In this document: positions 1 through 14,800 of the stretch, one piece after another
Numbering within the stretch: position 1 is the first letter of the stretch
How the letters are laid out: each line of letters opens with the position of its first letter
Source: Acidithiobacillus thiooxidans ATCC 19377
GTDB lineage: Bacteria; Pseudomonadota; Gammaproteobacteria; Acidithiobacillales; Acidithiobacillaceae
Reading direction: 5' to 3'
Length of the DNA: 64,000 bases
Assembly: GCF_009662475.1 (NCBI RefSeq)
Contig: NZ_CP045571.1
Coordinates: 363,501 to 427,500, forward strand
Program-made: the position numbers and the translations under genes
The notes under the pieces: model-generated
Seen by the model: only the letters and a program-made list of their open reading frames with translations
Database searches by the model: none
Told to the model about the DNA's origin: nothing

Positions 1-35
1 ACAGCAGCTATCACCAGCGAAATAATGACCCACAT
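1..35 (-). CDS. Partial CDS, start of an unknown membrane-type protein
   Basis: An ATG at 35-33 on the minus strand follows a strong Shine-Dalgarno sequence (GGGAGG, plus-strand complement at 45-50) with 9-nt spacing. It opens a reading frame that reads MWVIISLVIAA before the window ends. The N-terminus is very hydrophobic and suggests a membrane anchor or signal peptide. It lies 36 bp downstream of the ubiB stop on the same strand, so it is probably co-transcribed. Only 11 codons are visible, so no function can be given. Confidence 0.5.
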   Translation of the reverse strand, partial: MWVIISLVIAA

Positions 36-71
36 AAAAGCAATCCTCCCTTGTTGTTTATCGATTAAGCG

Positions 72-1754
72 TTAATCTCGGATCCTGAAAAAACTACCGA
101 CCCATCGAACGCCAACCCAGGTGAATCCGGGTATTAAAATCAACCAGGCCCAGAGTGGCAGATCGAGAATCGCATAGTCCAGTTTATGCGCGAGTGCCGC
201 CATAATACCAATGCCGACGACAATGAAAGTACCACTGACACCAAATGAAAGGCGCAACATGCCGCGACGGATTTCCTTACGAATCCCTTCCAGATCCTGA
301 TTACGAATAACCAGGGGCAGCTCTCCCTGTTGGGCCTGACGAAGAATGCCATGCAGTAAAACGGGCATTTCCGGAAGGACCAGTCCCCATTCTGGAAAAT
401 GGCGCTTCATTTCCGTCCACCAGCCACGGGGGCCGCGCTGACGACTGAGCCATTCAGTCAGCAGTGGAGTGGCCACTTCCCACATGTTCAATGCAGGATT
501 GAAATCGCGGGCGATACCTTCGACGTTCACTAAAGTTTTCTGGAGCAATAGAAGTTGGGGCTGGGTTTGCATGTGAAAGGCCCGGGTCGTCTGGAATAAG
601 CGCAGCAACAAGTTAGCGACTGAAATTTCGTTTAGGGGTTTTTCAAACACAGGTTCAGCAATGGCCCTGATCGCTGTTTCAAAATCCTGAACATTGGTAT
701 CGGGCGGAACCCAGCCTGCCTCCACATGCGCCTCGGCGACTCTCCGGTAATCTCTTTGAAAAAAGGCGATCATGTTTTCTGCCAGATAATGCTGGCTGGC
801 ATCATCCAGGCTGCCCATGATGCCAAAGTCCACAGCAATAAAGCGCCCGCTTTGGGGATCTATGAAAATGTTGCCGGGATGCATATCTGCATGAAAGTAG
901 GCGTCGCGAAAAACCTGACGGAAGAAAATATCTGCGGCGCGTCTGGAGAGTTGATCAAAGTTGATGCCGGCAGCGCGTAAGGCATCCAACTGACCAATCG
1001 GGATACCGTAAATCCGTTCCATGACCAGGACCGAGGAACTGCAGTAATCCCAGTAAATTTCAGGGATATAAAGCAGATCAGGATCGGCGGCAAAATTGCG
1101 ACGTAATTGACTGGCATTAGCAGCTTCGCGAAGCAAATCCAGTTCTCCGCGCAAGGTCTTGGCATATTCCGCGACAACAGCGCGAATTCTCAGTCGTCGT
1201 CCTTCCTGGGAATAGCGTTCCGCCAAATCAGCCAACAGGCCTAAAATAGCCAGATCCTGATCAATAATTCGTCTTAAGCCGGGACGGCGGACCTTAATAG
1301 CGACTTCGCGACCATCCTGCAGCACGCCGAAATGAACCTGAGCAATAGAAGCCGCCGCAGCCGGTTTGGAATGAAACTCTGAAAACACTGTATTGATCGG
1401 TTTGCCCAATGCGCTTTCAATGATTTTGCAAGCTTCTTCAGAGGGGAAGGGTGGGACGGCATCTTGCAGCTTGGCCAGTTCCTGGGTGATATAGTCAGGC
1501 AGAAGATCGCGTCGGGTCGACAACATTTGTCCGAGCTTGATGAAAGTTGGTCCCAGAGTTTCCAGAGCCTGGCGCAGTCGTTCTGCAAAATCCCCCTGCG
1601 GCTTGGGACCCAGCCAGGACATGGGGCTAAGGCGTAAAATAGCCTGATACGGCTTTAATATGGGCAGAAAATAAAGCACTTCATCCAGGCGGTACCTCAC
1701 CAGGACGCGAGTGATGTGCAGAGTACGTACGAAACGAAGCAGGGATTGTCGCAT
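72..1754 (-). CDS. ubiB: UbiB, ABC1-family ATPase/kinase-like protein for ubiquinone biosynthesis
   Basis: This 560-residue protein belongs to the ABC1/ADCK atypical kinase family needed for aerobic ubiquinone synthesis at the inner membrane. Visible hallmarks are the KLGQMLSTRRDLLP segment (KxGQ motif), the Ala-rich loop AAAASIAQVH, the lysine strand VAIKVRRPG, the catalytic-loop-like FHADMHPGNIFI and the metal-binding AVDFGIMG. Two hydrophobic helices end the protein, as in E. coli UbiB (546 aa). I chose the ATG at 1754 (MRQSLLRF); an in-frame ATG 17 codons upstream would add a non-conserved extension. The neighbouring ubiE/ubiJ genes are not in the window. Confidence 0.93.
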   Translation of the reverse strand: MRQSLLRFVRTLHITRVLVRYRLDEVLYFLPILKPYQAILRLSPMSWLGPKPQGDFAERLRQALETLGPTFIKLGQMLSTRRDLLPDYITQELAKLQDAVPPFPSEEACKIIESALGKPINTVFSEFHSKPAAAASIAQVHFGVLQDGREVAIKVRRPGLRRIIDQDLAILGLLADLAERYSQEGRRLRIRAVVAEYAKTLRGELDLLREAANASQLRRNFAADPDLLYIPEIYWDYCSSSVLVMERIYGIPIGQLDALRAAGINFDQLSRRAADIFFRQVFRDAYFHADMHPGNIFIDPQSGRFIAVDFGIMGSLDDASQHYLAENMIAFFQRDYRRVAEAHVEAGWVPPDTNVQDFETAIRAIAEPVFEKPLNEISVANLLLRLFQTTRAFHMQTQPQLLLLQKTLVNVEGIARDFNPALNMWEVATPLLTEWLSRQRGPRGWWTEMKRHFPEWGLVLPEMPVLLHGILRQAQQGELPLVIRNQDLEGIRKEIRRGMLRLSFGVSGTFIVVGIGIMAALAHKLDYAILDLPLWAWLILIPGFTWVGVRWVGSFFRIRD

Positions 1755-1804
1755 GGTCGCTAGTCTAGCATGGAATTTGAATGCTGCATGATGGACAAAA
1801 GGCA

Positions 1805-1836
1805 CAAAAAAGGCGGATCAATTTCGACCCGCCTTA
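1805..1836 (-). terminator. Intrinsic terminator of the OmpA-like gene
   Basis: Read on the minus strand, an AAGGCGG / CCGCCTT stem is followed by a run of six T. It lies about 20 bp past the stop of the OmpA-like gene and just before the ubiB start, so it separates the two transcription units. Confidence 0.85.
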
Positions 1837-1855
1837 TTCAGCCGTTCAGGACTGG

Positions 1856-2500
1856 TTACTGAACTGTTTTTTGAACCTTGATGTTGGAATTGATTTCCAC
1901 ACGCTGGTTCAGGAAGCGCCCTTGTGAAGTGGCGTTGCTGGCGACGGGATCATTGTAGGAATGTCCTTTCAAGACCATGCGATCATTGGAAACACCATGA
2001 TTGGCAAGGTATTGAGCAACGCTTTGGGCGCGTAACTTGGACAGCTTCAGGTTGTAGGCGTAACTACCAACTTTGCTGCAATATCCATTCACGTCCAGAA
2101 CAGCCGTCGGATGATTTTTGGCAAAATCGGCTACTTCGTCCAAAACCCTGATGTCATGATCCAGGAGTTTGTAGGAATCAAATTTAAAGTTGATGCCAGT
2201 AATGGTAATGGGCTTACTGACCAGAACCGTACGTTCGACTGGGGCAATAGGTGCCGGAACGGGAGCCGGAGCGGGTGCTGGCTTCACCGCAACCGGAGCA
2301 GGCTGAGGTGCGCAATAAGCAGGAATGGCGCCATCCGTGTCTGGACGTCCGCCACGGACACAAGCACCATTGGAAGCGACTACCGGCTTTCCACCAGCCT
2401 CAATGGCATAACCGTTGTAAGCATTATCAGCAAACGCCGTTCCAGCAATAAAACCGCCGCTGATGGCAAGCATCAGCGTAATACGTTTAATATGTTGCAT
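1856..2500 (-). CDS. OmpA-family outer-membrane/peptidoglycan-associated protein
   Basis: The start ATG at 2500 is preceded by GGAGGG and begins a clear Sec signal peptide (MQHIKRITLM..., cleavage likely after TAFA, residue 24). The 214-residue precursor then has a short region with two cysteines (C47, C63), a Pro-Ala linker at about residues 66-88 and a C-terminal OmpA-like domain at about 95-205. In that domain the usual GHTD/GYTD motif reads GYCSKVGS (139-146), so the Asp that normally contacts diaminopimelate is absent, while the following Arg (R157) and the RVEI end motif are kept. It probably sits in the periplasm or outer membrane; canonical peptidoglycan binding is uncertain. Confidence 0.85.
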   Translation of the reverse strand: MQHIKRITLMLAISGGFIAGTAFADNAYNGYAIEAGGKPVVASNGACVRGGRPDTDGAIPAYCAPQPAPVAVKPAPAPAPVPAPIAPVERTVLVSKPITITGINFKFDSYKLLDHDIRVLDEVADFAKNHPTAVLDVNGYCSKVGSYAYNLKLSKLRAQSVAQYLANHGVSNDRMVLKGHSYNDPVASNATSQGRFLNQRVEINSNIKVQKTVQ

Positions 2501-2563
2501 TATAAACCCTCCTCTCAAGCCCGGGCAGAAATCTACCTGGCAAAATCTAGTACAGCCAGGCAG

Positions 2564-2592
2564 AGAATGTTGTAAATCGGCAACGATGTCAA
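2564..2592 (-). promoter_or_regulatory. Candidate sigma70 promoter of the OmpA-like gene
   Basis: On the minus strand TTGACA (2592-2587) is followed after 17 nt by CATTCT (2569-2564), about 65 nt upstream of the start codon. The -35 is perfect and the -10 moderate. Confidence 0.5.
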
Positions 2593-2711
2593 GAAATGGG
2601 CACAATAAGCAAAGAGGATCTTTTAAAATCAAGATCAAAAAAGCCATCTGGGGCACTTGACTGGCGTGGTGCGGGATAAATAAAGTGCGACAGAGATTGT
2701 CATAATTTCTA

Positions 2712-2741
2712 TTGACAGGTGCCAGCACTAAGCGGCACAAT
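2712..2741 (+). promoter_or_regulatory. Promoter of the tRNA-tuf-secE-nusG unit
   Basis: TTGACA (2712-2717), an 18-nt spacer and CACAAT (2736-2741) lie 14 bp before tRNA-Tyr. A GC-rich discriminator (gcgccgc) follows, which is typical of stable-RNA promoters under stringent control. Confidence 0.7.
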
Positions 2742-2755
2742 GCGCCGCTAATCGT

Positions 2756-2840
2756 GGAGGGGTTCCCGAGCGGTCAAAGGGATCAGACTGTAAATCTGAC
2801 GGCTCTGCCTTCGGAGGTTCGAATCCTCCTCCCTCCACCA
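2756..2840 (+). tRNA. tRNA-Tyr (GTA)
   Basis: An 85-nt class II tRNA with a long variable arm, anticodon GTA in ACTGTAAAT, a TTCGAAT T-loop and an encoded CCA end. The acceptor stem GGAGGGG pairs with TCCCTCC, with one G-T pair. It is first in the tRNA-tuf transcription unit. Confidence 0.97.
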
Positions 2841-2900
2841 TATTTCGATTAAAAGTGCATAGGTAAATAAATAGTAAGCGGCGCGGGCGCCACGGTTTAT

Positions 2901-2974
<74 letters not shown>

Positions 2975-2981
2975 GAAGTAG

Positions 2982-3057
<76 letters not shown>

Positions 3058-3095
3058 TATTTTTTTCTTGGGTCTGTTTTCTTGGGGAGTTTCTG

Positions 3096-4286
<1,191 letters not shown>

Positions 4287-4307
4287 GTCAGTTTAGTTGT
4301 AAAGTTG

Positions 4308-4328
4308 AACGGCGGCCTGTCCGCCGTT
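4308..4328 (+). other. Hairpin between tuf and tRNA-Trp
   Basis: AACGGCGG and CCGCCGTT form a perfect 8-bp stem with a 5-nt loop. No T-run follows, so it is more likely an RNA-processing or pausing hairpin than a full terminator. Confidence 0.5.
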
Positions 4329-4338
4329 TGCCGTCTGC

Positions 4339-4414
4339 AGGGCAGTAGCTCAATTGGTAGAGCAGCGGTCTCCAAAACCGCAGGTTGGGGGTTCGATCCC
4401 CTCCTGCCCTGCCA
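4339..4414 (+). tRNA. tRNA-Trp (CCA)
   Basis: A 76-nt cloverleaf with acceptor AGGGCAG / CTGCCCT, anticodon CCA in TCTCCAAAA, GTTCGATCC T-loop and an encoded 3' CCA. It is placed between tuf and secE, an arrangement common in Proteobacteria. Confidence 0.97.
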
Positions 4415-4434
4415 TTATTAAAGGTGCGGTGGTC

Positions 4435-4785
4435 ATGTTGGAAAAAGTGAAGCTCTATTTTGCGGCAGGTTTCGCTGCCCTCGGGGTGTTCGCGTATTTT
4501 CTGATCCCCACGCGTATCGGGACGTATTACCCGAGTGTTGGGTTGGCAGTCGGCCTGCTGATTGCCGTAGGCTTGTTTGCCTATAGTGAAAGCGGAAAGA
4601 AGCTTTTGGTATTTTTTCGGGAAGCGTATCTTGAATTGCTGAAAGTCGTCTGGCCAACCCGCCCTGAAGTATTGCGGAGCACTGCCATTATCATAGGGTT
4701 GATTGCCGTTATTGCGGCCTTTCTGTGGTTGGTCGATCTGGCACTCCTTGGTGTGGTACGGCTACTACTCGGAGGAGTTGGCTAA
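4435..4785 (+). CDS. secE: SecE, preprotein translocase subunit
   Basis: SecE stabilises SecY in the inner-membrane translocon. This 116-residue form resembles the E. coli type: two hydrophobic segments in the first 60 residues, an amphipathic stretch (residues ~62-80, including LELLKVVWPTRPEV, the family signature) and a final transmembrane helix. The start is the ATG at 4435, 20 bp after tRNA-Trp, with AAGGTG upstream. Its TAA abuts the nusG ATG directly, so the two genes are probably translationally coupled. Confidence 0.95.
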   Translation: MLEKVKLYFAAGFAALGVFAYFLIPTRIGTYYPSVGLAVGLLIAVGLFAYSESGKKLLVFFREAYLELLKVVWPTRPEVLRSTAIIIGLIAVIAAFLWLVDLALLGVVRLLLGGVG

Positions 4786-5319
4786 ATGGCTATGCGTTGG
4801 TATGTAGTGCATGCATTCTCGGGTTTTGAGAAGAAAGTTCAGGCAGAAATTCGCGAGCGGGCGCAACGCGAGGGTCTTAGCGATTGTTTTGGCGAGATAC
4901 TGGTCCCTGTGGAAGAAGTCGTGGAAATGCGCAATGGTCAAAAAACCAATTCACAGCGCATGTTTTATCCAGGCTACGTTCTCGTGCAAATGGAAATGGA
5001 TGATACAACCTGGCACCTGGTGAAAAGCACGCCCAGGGTCACCGGTTTTGTGGGCGGCTCGGTCGGGCGTCCGCATCCGCTTAGTGATGCAGAGACCGAT
5101 GCCATCATGGATCGCATCAAGGAAGGCGTTGAAAAGCCGCGTCCGAAATTCAGTTTCGATGCGGGCGAGCAGGTGCGGGTCATCGACGGTCCTTTCAAGG
5201 ACTTCAATGGTGTAGTTGAAGAAGTCAATTTTGAGAAAAGTAAACTGCGGGTATCGGTCACCATTTTTGGTCGCTCCACCCCCGTAGAGCTGGATTTCGG
5301 TCAGGTAGAAAAAGTCTGA
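4786..5319 (+). CDS. nusG: NusG, transcription elongation/antitermination factor
   Basis: NusG (177 aa) binds RNA polymerase and links it to Rho or to the leading ribosome. The N-terminal NGN domain starts [16 protein letters not shown] and includes [14 protein letters not shown]; the C-terminal KOW domain holds [16 protein letters not shown]. Two ATGs are close (4786 and 4792). The first follows GGAGG at 10 nt and touches the secE stop, so I prefer it. The protein has the usual length. It is the last gene before the ribosomal protein L11 unit. Confidence 0.96.
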   Translation: MAMRWYVVHAFSGFEKKVQAEIRERAQREGLSDCFGEILVPVEEVVEMRNGQKTNSQRMFYPGYVLVQMEMDDTTWHLVKSTPRVTGFVGGSVGRPHPLSDAETDAIMDRIKEGVEKPRPKFSFDAGEQVRVIDGPFKDFNGVVEEVNFEKSKLRVSVTIFGRSTPVELDFGQVEKV

Positions 5320-5331
5320 CGGTTACATGAC

Positions 5332-5358
5332 GAGGGAGCCTGACGGCGTTTGCACCTC
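5332..5358 (+). promoter_or_regulatory. L1-binding autoregulatory site of the rplKA operon
   Basis: The leader folds as GAGG (5332-5335) / CCTC (5355-5358) outside and GCC (5338-5340) / GGC (5345-5347) inside, with the asymmetric loop GTTTGCA. This matches the known L1-binding mRNA mimic of 23S rRNA, through which free L1 represses rplK-rplA translation. It ends 14 nt before the rplK start and beside its ribosome-binding site. Confidence 0.65.
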
Positions 5359-5372
5359 ACAGGAGCTGAGTA

Positions 5373-5801
5373 ATGGCAAAGAAAATAACAGGTTATATCA
5401 AATTACAGGTTAAGGCTACCCAAGCCAATCCGAGTCCGCCCATTGGCCCGGCCTTGGGTCAGCGCGGCCTCAATATCATGGAATTTTGCAAGGCTTTTAA
5501 TGCCCAAACTCAGGGCGTAGAACCCGGTTTGCCTTTGCCCGTGGTGATTACAGTATTTGCAGACAAAAGTTTTACTTTTGAAGTTAAAACACCACCCGCT
5601 GCCGTGTTGTTGATGAAAGCTGCAGGCTTACCAAAAGGTAGCGGCCGTCCAAATACCATGAAGGTCGGTAAGGTGACAGAGGCGCAGGTCGAGGAAATCG
5701 CCAAGACCAAGATGCCCGATCTCAATACCGAAAATCTGGAATCGGCCAAACGGAGTGTGCGTGGTACTGCCCGGAGTATGGGCCTGACGGTGGAGGGCTA
5801 A
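5373..5801 (+). CDS. rplK: Ribosomal protein L11
   Basis: L11 (142 aa, usual length) forms the GTPase-associated centre of the 50S subunit with the L10-L12 stalk. The family signature is visible in [20 protein letters not shown] near the N-terminus and in the C-terminal rRNA-binding domain ([15 protein letters not shown]). The ATG at 5373 follows AGGAG. rplA starts 3 nt after its stop, giving a tight rplK-rplA pair preceded by an L1-binding hairpin. Confidence 0.98.
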   Translation: MAKKITGYIKLQVKATQANPSPPIGPALGQRGLNIMEFCKAFNAQTQGVEPGLPLPVVITVFADKSFTFEVKTPPAAVLLMKAAGLPKGSGRPNTMKVGKVTEAQVEEIAKTKMPDLNTENLESAKRSVRGTARSMGLTVEG

Positions 5802-5804
5802 GAC

Positions 5805-6497
5805 ATGGCTAATAAATCCAAACGGAGTACTGCTGCTCGTGATTTGGTCAATCGCAACCAACGCTACGCCATTGAAGAAGCATTGGAGCTGGTCAAGAAA
5901 ATGGCCACAGCCAAGTTCGATGAATCAGTAGATGTCGCAGTCGGTCTGGGGATTGATCCCCGCAAATCCGATCAGGTGGTTCGCGGCGCGGTAGTGTTGC
6001 CCAATGGCACCGGTAAACAAATGCGGGTCGCTGTGTTTGCAACAGCTGACAAGGCTAATGAAGCCCGTGAAGCTGGAGCTGATATCGTTGGTATGGAAGA
6101 TTTGGCCGAACAGGTCAAGGCCGGACAGATGGATTTTGACGTGGTCATTGCCACTCCAGATGCGATGCGTATTGTCGGCACTTTGGGTCCGGTTCTGGGG
6201 CCGCGTGGTTTGATGCCAAACCCCAAAGTGGGTACCGTCACGGCAGATGTGCGTACTGCGGTAGTCAATGCCAAGGGTGGTCAGGTGCGTTACCGTGCCG
6301 ACAAGGGCGGTATTGTGCATAGCAGTATTGGCAAGTCTTCCTTTGAAGCTAAAGCGCTGCAGGAAAACCTGATGGCGCTGATTGACAGCTTGCGTAAAGC
6401 CAAACCGGCCACCAGTAAGGGTATTTATATTCGTAAAGTCAGTTTATCTCCGACCATGGGTCCCGGGGTCGGCGTAGATCTTTCTGGCTTGGCGTAA
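5805..6497 (+). CDS. rplA: Ribosomal protein L1
   Basis: L1 (230 aa) builds the mobile L1 stalk that handles E-site tRNA, and in free form represses its own operon. Conserved signatures include the region [20 protein letters not shown] and [15 protein letters not shown], typical of bacterial L1. The length is normal. It follows rplK by 3 nt and precedes the long rplJ leader. Confidence 0.98.
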   Translation: MANKSKRSTAARDLVNRNQRYAIEEALELVKKMATAKFDESVDVAVGLGIDPRKSDQVVRGAVVLPNGTGKQMRVAVFATADKANEAREAGADIVGMEDLAEQVKAGQMDFDVVIATPDAMRIVGTLGPVLGPRGLMPNPKVGTVTADVRTAVVNAKGGQVRYRADKGGIVHSSIGKSSFEAKALQENLMALIDSLRKAKPATSKGIYIRKVSLSPTMGPGVGVDLSGLA

Positions 6498-6639
6498 CAG
6501 TTTCTGTCTTCGGGCGGAAAGGTCGGCGTGAGCCGGCGTACAAAGACCGCAGGGGGCGCAAGCCTTAATGTTTTTCCCTGCGTAGGCGACGGCGCGCCAG
6601 CCTTTTGGCCGCCTCGGTTAGATAGGAGGTGACATTCAC
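6498..6639 (+). ncRNA. L10 leader of the rplJL operon
   Basis: The 142-nt non-coding stretch between rplA and rplJ is GC-rich and structured, containing complementary blocks such as CCCTGCG / CGCAGGG-like segments and AGGCGAC...GTTAG. Position and length fit the L10 leader, in which the L10-L12 complex binds and represses rplJ translation. I identify it by context and partial pairing, not by a covariance-model match. Confidence 0.6.
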
Positions 6640-7161
6640 GTGAGTCTTAAACTCGCAGAAAAGGAACAGGTCGTCATCGCCCTTCAAGCCAAAATCGCAG
6701 AGGCGCAAGCCACTGTGGTAGCAGAGTATCGTGGTTTGACTGTGGCACAAATGACGGCGTTTCGGGCAGAAGCACTGAAACAGTCCGTACATGTTCAGGT
6801 GGTAAAAAACACGCTGTTGAAGCGAGCCCTGGCGGGCACGCCATTCGCGGTCATGGACTCTTTGTTGAAGGGGCCCCTGGTATTTGCGGCAGCGGAAGAT
6901 CCGGTGGCATTAGCCAAAATTTTTACGGATTTCGCCAAGCGTTTTGACAAGCTGGTGATTACCGGTGGTGTATTGAGTGGCAAGCAGATTGATGCTGCGG
7001 CTATTGCCCAATTGAGCAAGATGCCGTCTCGTGAAGAATTGCTGGCCAAGTTGCTCGGCACCATGCAGGCACCCGTATCCGGTTTCGTACGCACCCTCAA
7101 CGAGGTTCCGAGTCGTTTTGTTCGGGTCCTTGCAGCAGTTCGCGATCAACGCGCTGCCTAA
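6640..7161 (+). CDS. rplJ: Ribosomal protein L10
   Basis: L10 (173 aa) is the base of the 50S stalk and binds several L7/L12 dimers. The N-terminal rRNA-binding part includes [18 protein letters not shown] and [13 protein letters not shown]; the C-terminal helix binds L12. The start is a GTG at 6640, 10 nt after TAGGAGG. It lies in an operon with rplL, 30 bp downstream, under the L10 leader. Confidence 0.97.
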   Translation: MSLKLAEKEQVVIALQAKIAEAQATVVAEYRGLTVAQMTAFRAEALKQSVHVQVVKNTLLKRALAGTPFAVMDSLLKGPLVFAAAEDPVALAKIFTDFAKRFDKLVITGGVLSGKQIDAAAIAQLSKMPSREELLAKLLGTMQAPVSGFVRTLNEVPSRFVRVLAAVRDQRAA

Positions 7162-7191
7162 CTCAAAATTAATGATGAAGGAGTTGTAAAA

Positions 7192-7578
7192 ATGGCATTG
7201 TCCAAAGCTGAAATTTTAGACGCTATTGCAGGTATGACGGTTCTTGAACTTTCTGAACTGATTAAGGAAATGGAAGAAAAATTTGGTGTTTCTGCAGCCG
7301 CAGTGGCTGTTGCCGCCCCTGCCGGTGGTGCCGCTGGTGGTGATGGAGCTGCAGCAGCAGAAGAGCAGACTGAATTTGATGTCATACTGACCAGTGCTGG
7401 TGCCAACAAGGTGAATACCATCAAGGTAGTGCGTGCCATTACCGGTCTTGGCTTGAAAGAAGCCAAGGATCTGGTCGACGGCGCGCCCAAGGCTGTGAAA
7501 GAAGGCGTCGCCAAGGCTGAGGCCGAAAGCGTCAAGGCCCAACTCGTCGAGGCTGGTGCCGAGGCGGAGATCAAGTAA
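7192..7578 (+). CDS. rplL: Ribosomal protein L7/L12
   Basis: L7/L12 (128 aa) is the multicopy acidic stalk protein that recruits translation GTPases. An N-terminal dimerisation helix ([20 protein letters not shown]), an Ala/Gly hinge at about residues 38-58 and the C-terminal factor-binding domain ([20 protein letters not shown]) are visible. The good ribosome-binding site GAAGGAG precedes the ATG, as expected for the most highly made stalk protein. Confidence 0.98.
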   Translation: MALSKAEILDAIAGMTVLELSELIKEMEEKFGVSAAAVAVAAPAGGAAGGDGAAAAEEQTEFDVILTSAGANKVNTIKVVRAITGLGLKEAKDLVDGAPKAVKEGVAKAEAESVKAQLVEAGAEAEIK

Positions 7579-7608
7579 TTAGTTGTACATGTATTAAGCA
7601 GTTTATCC

Positions 7609-7635
7609 GGCTGGCAACAAATACGGTTGCCAGCC
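7609..7635 (+). promoter_or_regulatory. Hairpin between rplL and rpoB (attenuator or RNase III site)
   Basis: GGCTGGCAAC (7609-7618) pairs perfectly with GTTGCCAGCC (7626-7635) around a 7-nt loop. No U-run follows. In E. coli the same position holds a partial attenuator and RNase III processing site that lowers rpoBC expression relative to rplJL, which is the likely role here. Confidence 0.7.
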
Positions 7636-7704
7636 CATTCATCGTTTGTGGAAAGCAGCTTTAAATGTTTTCCCTAAACCTTGCAGTCGTCGCGCGGAGC
7701 ATCC

Positions 7705-11793
<4,089 letters not shown>

Positions 11794-11817
11794 TATTTCC
11801 GCCCCGGGCGGGCAAGG

Positions 11818-14800
11818 ATGGATGCGTTGAAAGACTTACTGAAGCTCTTTAAACAAAACGATCAGCAAGAAGAATTTGATGCCATACGGATAGGTATTGC
11901 CTCTCCGGACAAGGTGCGTTCCTGGTCGTTTGGTGAAGTAAAAAAGCCTGAGACCATTAACTACCGGACTTTCAAGCCTGAGCGCGAAGGTTTGTTCTGT
12001 GCCAAGATTTTCGGCCCGATCAAGGACTACGAATGTCTTTGTGGCAAGTACAAGCGTCTCAAGCATCGTGGTGTGGTTTGCGAAAAATGTGGTGTGGAAG
12101 TCACCCAGGCGCGCGTGCGGCGTGAGCGTATGGGCCACATTGAGCTCGCCAGCCCGGTAGCGCATATCTGGTTCCTCAAGTCCTTGCCCAGTCGTATGGG
12201 TATGATTCTGGATATGCCATTACGGGATATCGAGCGCGTTCTGTATTTTGAGGCTTATGTGGTGGTAGACCCCGGTGTGACCGCGCTGGAACGTGGTCTG
12301 ATCATGAGTGAAGACCAGTATCTGGATGCGCTCGAAGAACATGGTGACGAATTTGTCGCCAAGATGGGTGCAGAAGGTATTCGCGATCTGCTGCGCGGCA
12401 TTCCACTGGTTCAGGAAATTGAACGTATCCGTAACGAACTGCGTGAAAGTAACTCGGACACCAAAACCAAAAAACTGAGCAAGCGTCTGAAAATTCTTGA
12501 AGGTTTTGAATCCTCGGGAAATCGCCCGGAATGGATGATCCTGGAAGTTTTGCCGGTACTGCCACCCGATCTGCGTCCTCTGGTGCCTTTGGATGGCGGT
12601 CGTTTTGCGACTTCGGATCTCAACGATTTATATCGTCGCGTTATTAACCGCAACAACCGTCTGAAGCGCCTGTTGGAATTGAAAGCGCCGGATATTATCG
12701 TGCGCAACGAAAAACGCATGTTGCAGGAAGCGGTTGATGCCCTTCTGGATAATGGTCGTCGTGGTCGCGCCATTTCCGGCCCCAACAAGCGTCCGCTCAA
12801 GTCCTTGGCAGATATGATCAAGGGTAAGCAGGGGCGTTTCCGCCAGAACCTGCTGGGTAAGCGGGTCGATTACTCCGGCCGTTCGGTCATTGTGGTTGGT
12901 CCCGAGTTGCGTCTGCATCAGTGCGGCCTTCCCAAGAAAATGGCGCTGGAGTTGTTCAAACCCTTTATTTTCAACAAGCTGGAAGAGCGCGGTTTGGCGA
13001 CGACTATCAAGGCGGCCAAACGCTTGGTAGAGCAGGAAAAACCCGAGGTTTGGGATATTCTCGAAGAAGTCATTCGCGAACATCCGGTCATGCTGAACCG
13101 CGCCCCGACCCTGCACCGTCTGGGCATCCAGGCATTTGAACCGGTGTTGATCGAGGGCAAGGCCATTCAGTTGCATCCGCTGGTTTGTGCGGCCTACAAC
13201 GCCGACTTTGACGGTGACCAGATGGCGGTCCATGTACCGCTGTCTTTGGAGGCGCAGCTCGAAGCCCGGACATTAATGATGTCCACCAATAACATTCTCA
13301 GTCCTGCCAATGGTGATCCGGTCATCGTGCCGTCACAGGATATTGTGCTGGGACTTTACTATGCCAGTCAGGAGCGTGCTGATGCCAAGGGTACCGGAGG
13401 CATGTTCTCCGATATTCGCGAAGTACGTAGGGCTTATGAAACTGGTCAGGTGGGACTCCATGCCCGCATCACGGTCCGTTTCCGGGGCGAGCGCATTGAA
13501 ACTACCGCCGGACGCGCCCTGCTCGGCGATATTTTGCCCGAAGGGCTATCCTTCAGTGTCATCAACCGGGTGCTGAAGAAAAAAGTCATTGGCGAACTGA
13601 TCAATACGTGTTACCGCACCCTGGGAATCAAGGACACCGTCATTTTTGCGGACCAGCTGATGTACACCGGCTTCCGTATGGCGACCCGCGCGGGCATTTC
13701 TTTCGGTGCCGGCGATATGGTGACCCCGCAGGAGAAGGAAGGAATTCTCAGCCGCTCCGAAGACGAGGTGAAAGCCATCCAGGCCCAATATACGTCTGGC
13801 CTGGTCACCGAGGGTGAACGTTACAATAAAGTCGTCGATATCTGGTCAAGAGCCACCGATGAAGTGGCGAAAGCCATGATGGATCGGGTCAGCAAGGAAA
13901 CCGTTGAACTTCCAGACGGCAGCAAGGTGCAACAGGATTCGTTTAATTCCATCTTCATGATGGCGGATTCCGGAGCGCGTGGTTCTGCGGCCCAGATTCG
14001 TCAGTTGGCCGGAATGCGCGGCCTGATGGCCAAGCCGGATGGCTCCATCATTGAAACGCCCATCACCGCCAACTTCCGTGAAGGACTCAACGTTCTCCAG
14101 TACTTCATCTCGACCCATGGCGCACGTAAGGGACTGGCGGATACGGCGCTGAAAACCGCAAACTCCGGTTACCTGACCCGCAGATTGGTGGACGTAACCC
14201 AGGATCTGGTGGTGGTTGAACGCGATTGTGGATCGGAAGAAGGTCTGCCCATGACCTCGCTGGTGGAAGGTGGCGAAGTCATCGAACCCTTGCGCGACCG
14301 GGTGCTCGGTCGGGTGCTTTCCGAAGATCTTCTGCATCCGAATACCGGGGAGATTGTCATCCCCCGCAATACCATGTTGGCGGAGCAGCATTTGGGCCAG
14401 CTTGACGCACTGGGTGTGGATGCATTGAAGGTACGATCACCGCTCACCTGTCATTCACGGCACGGGGTTTGTGCCCTGTGTTATGGACGTGATCTGGCCC
14501 GAGGTCATCTGGTGAACGCAGGCGAAGCAGTTGGCGTCATCGCTGCGCAATCCATTGGCGAACCGGGTACCCAGTTGACCATGCGAACTTTCCATATTGG
14601 TGGTGCCGCCAGTCGTTCTGCTGCGCAAAGCAGTCTGGATGTGAAGCAGGGTGGCGTATTCCATTATCAGTCGAACTTGCGCATTGTAACGCACTCCAGT
14701 GGTCGTCACGTCGTTGTCGGTCGTAACGGTGAAGTGACCGTGACAGACGAACAGGGTCGTGAAAAAGAACGTTACAAAATGCCTTACGGCGCGACATTAC

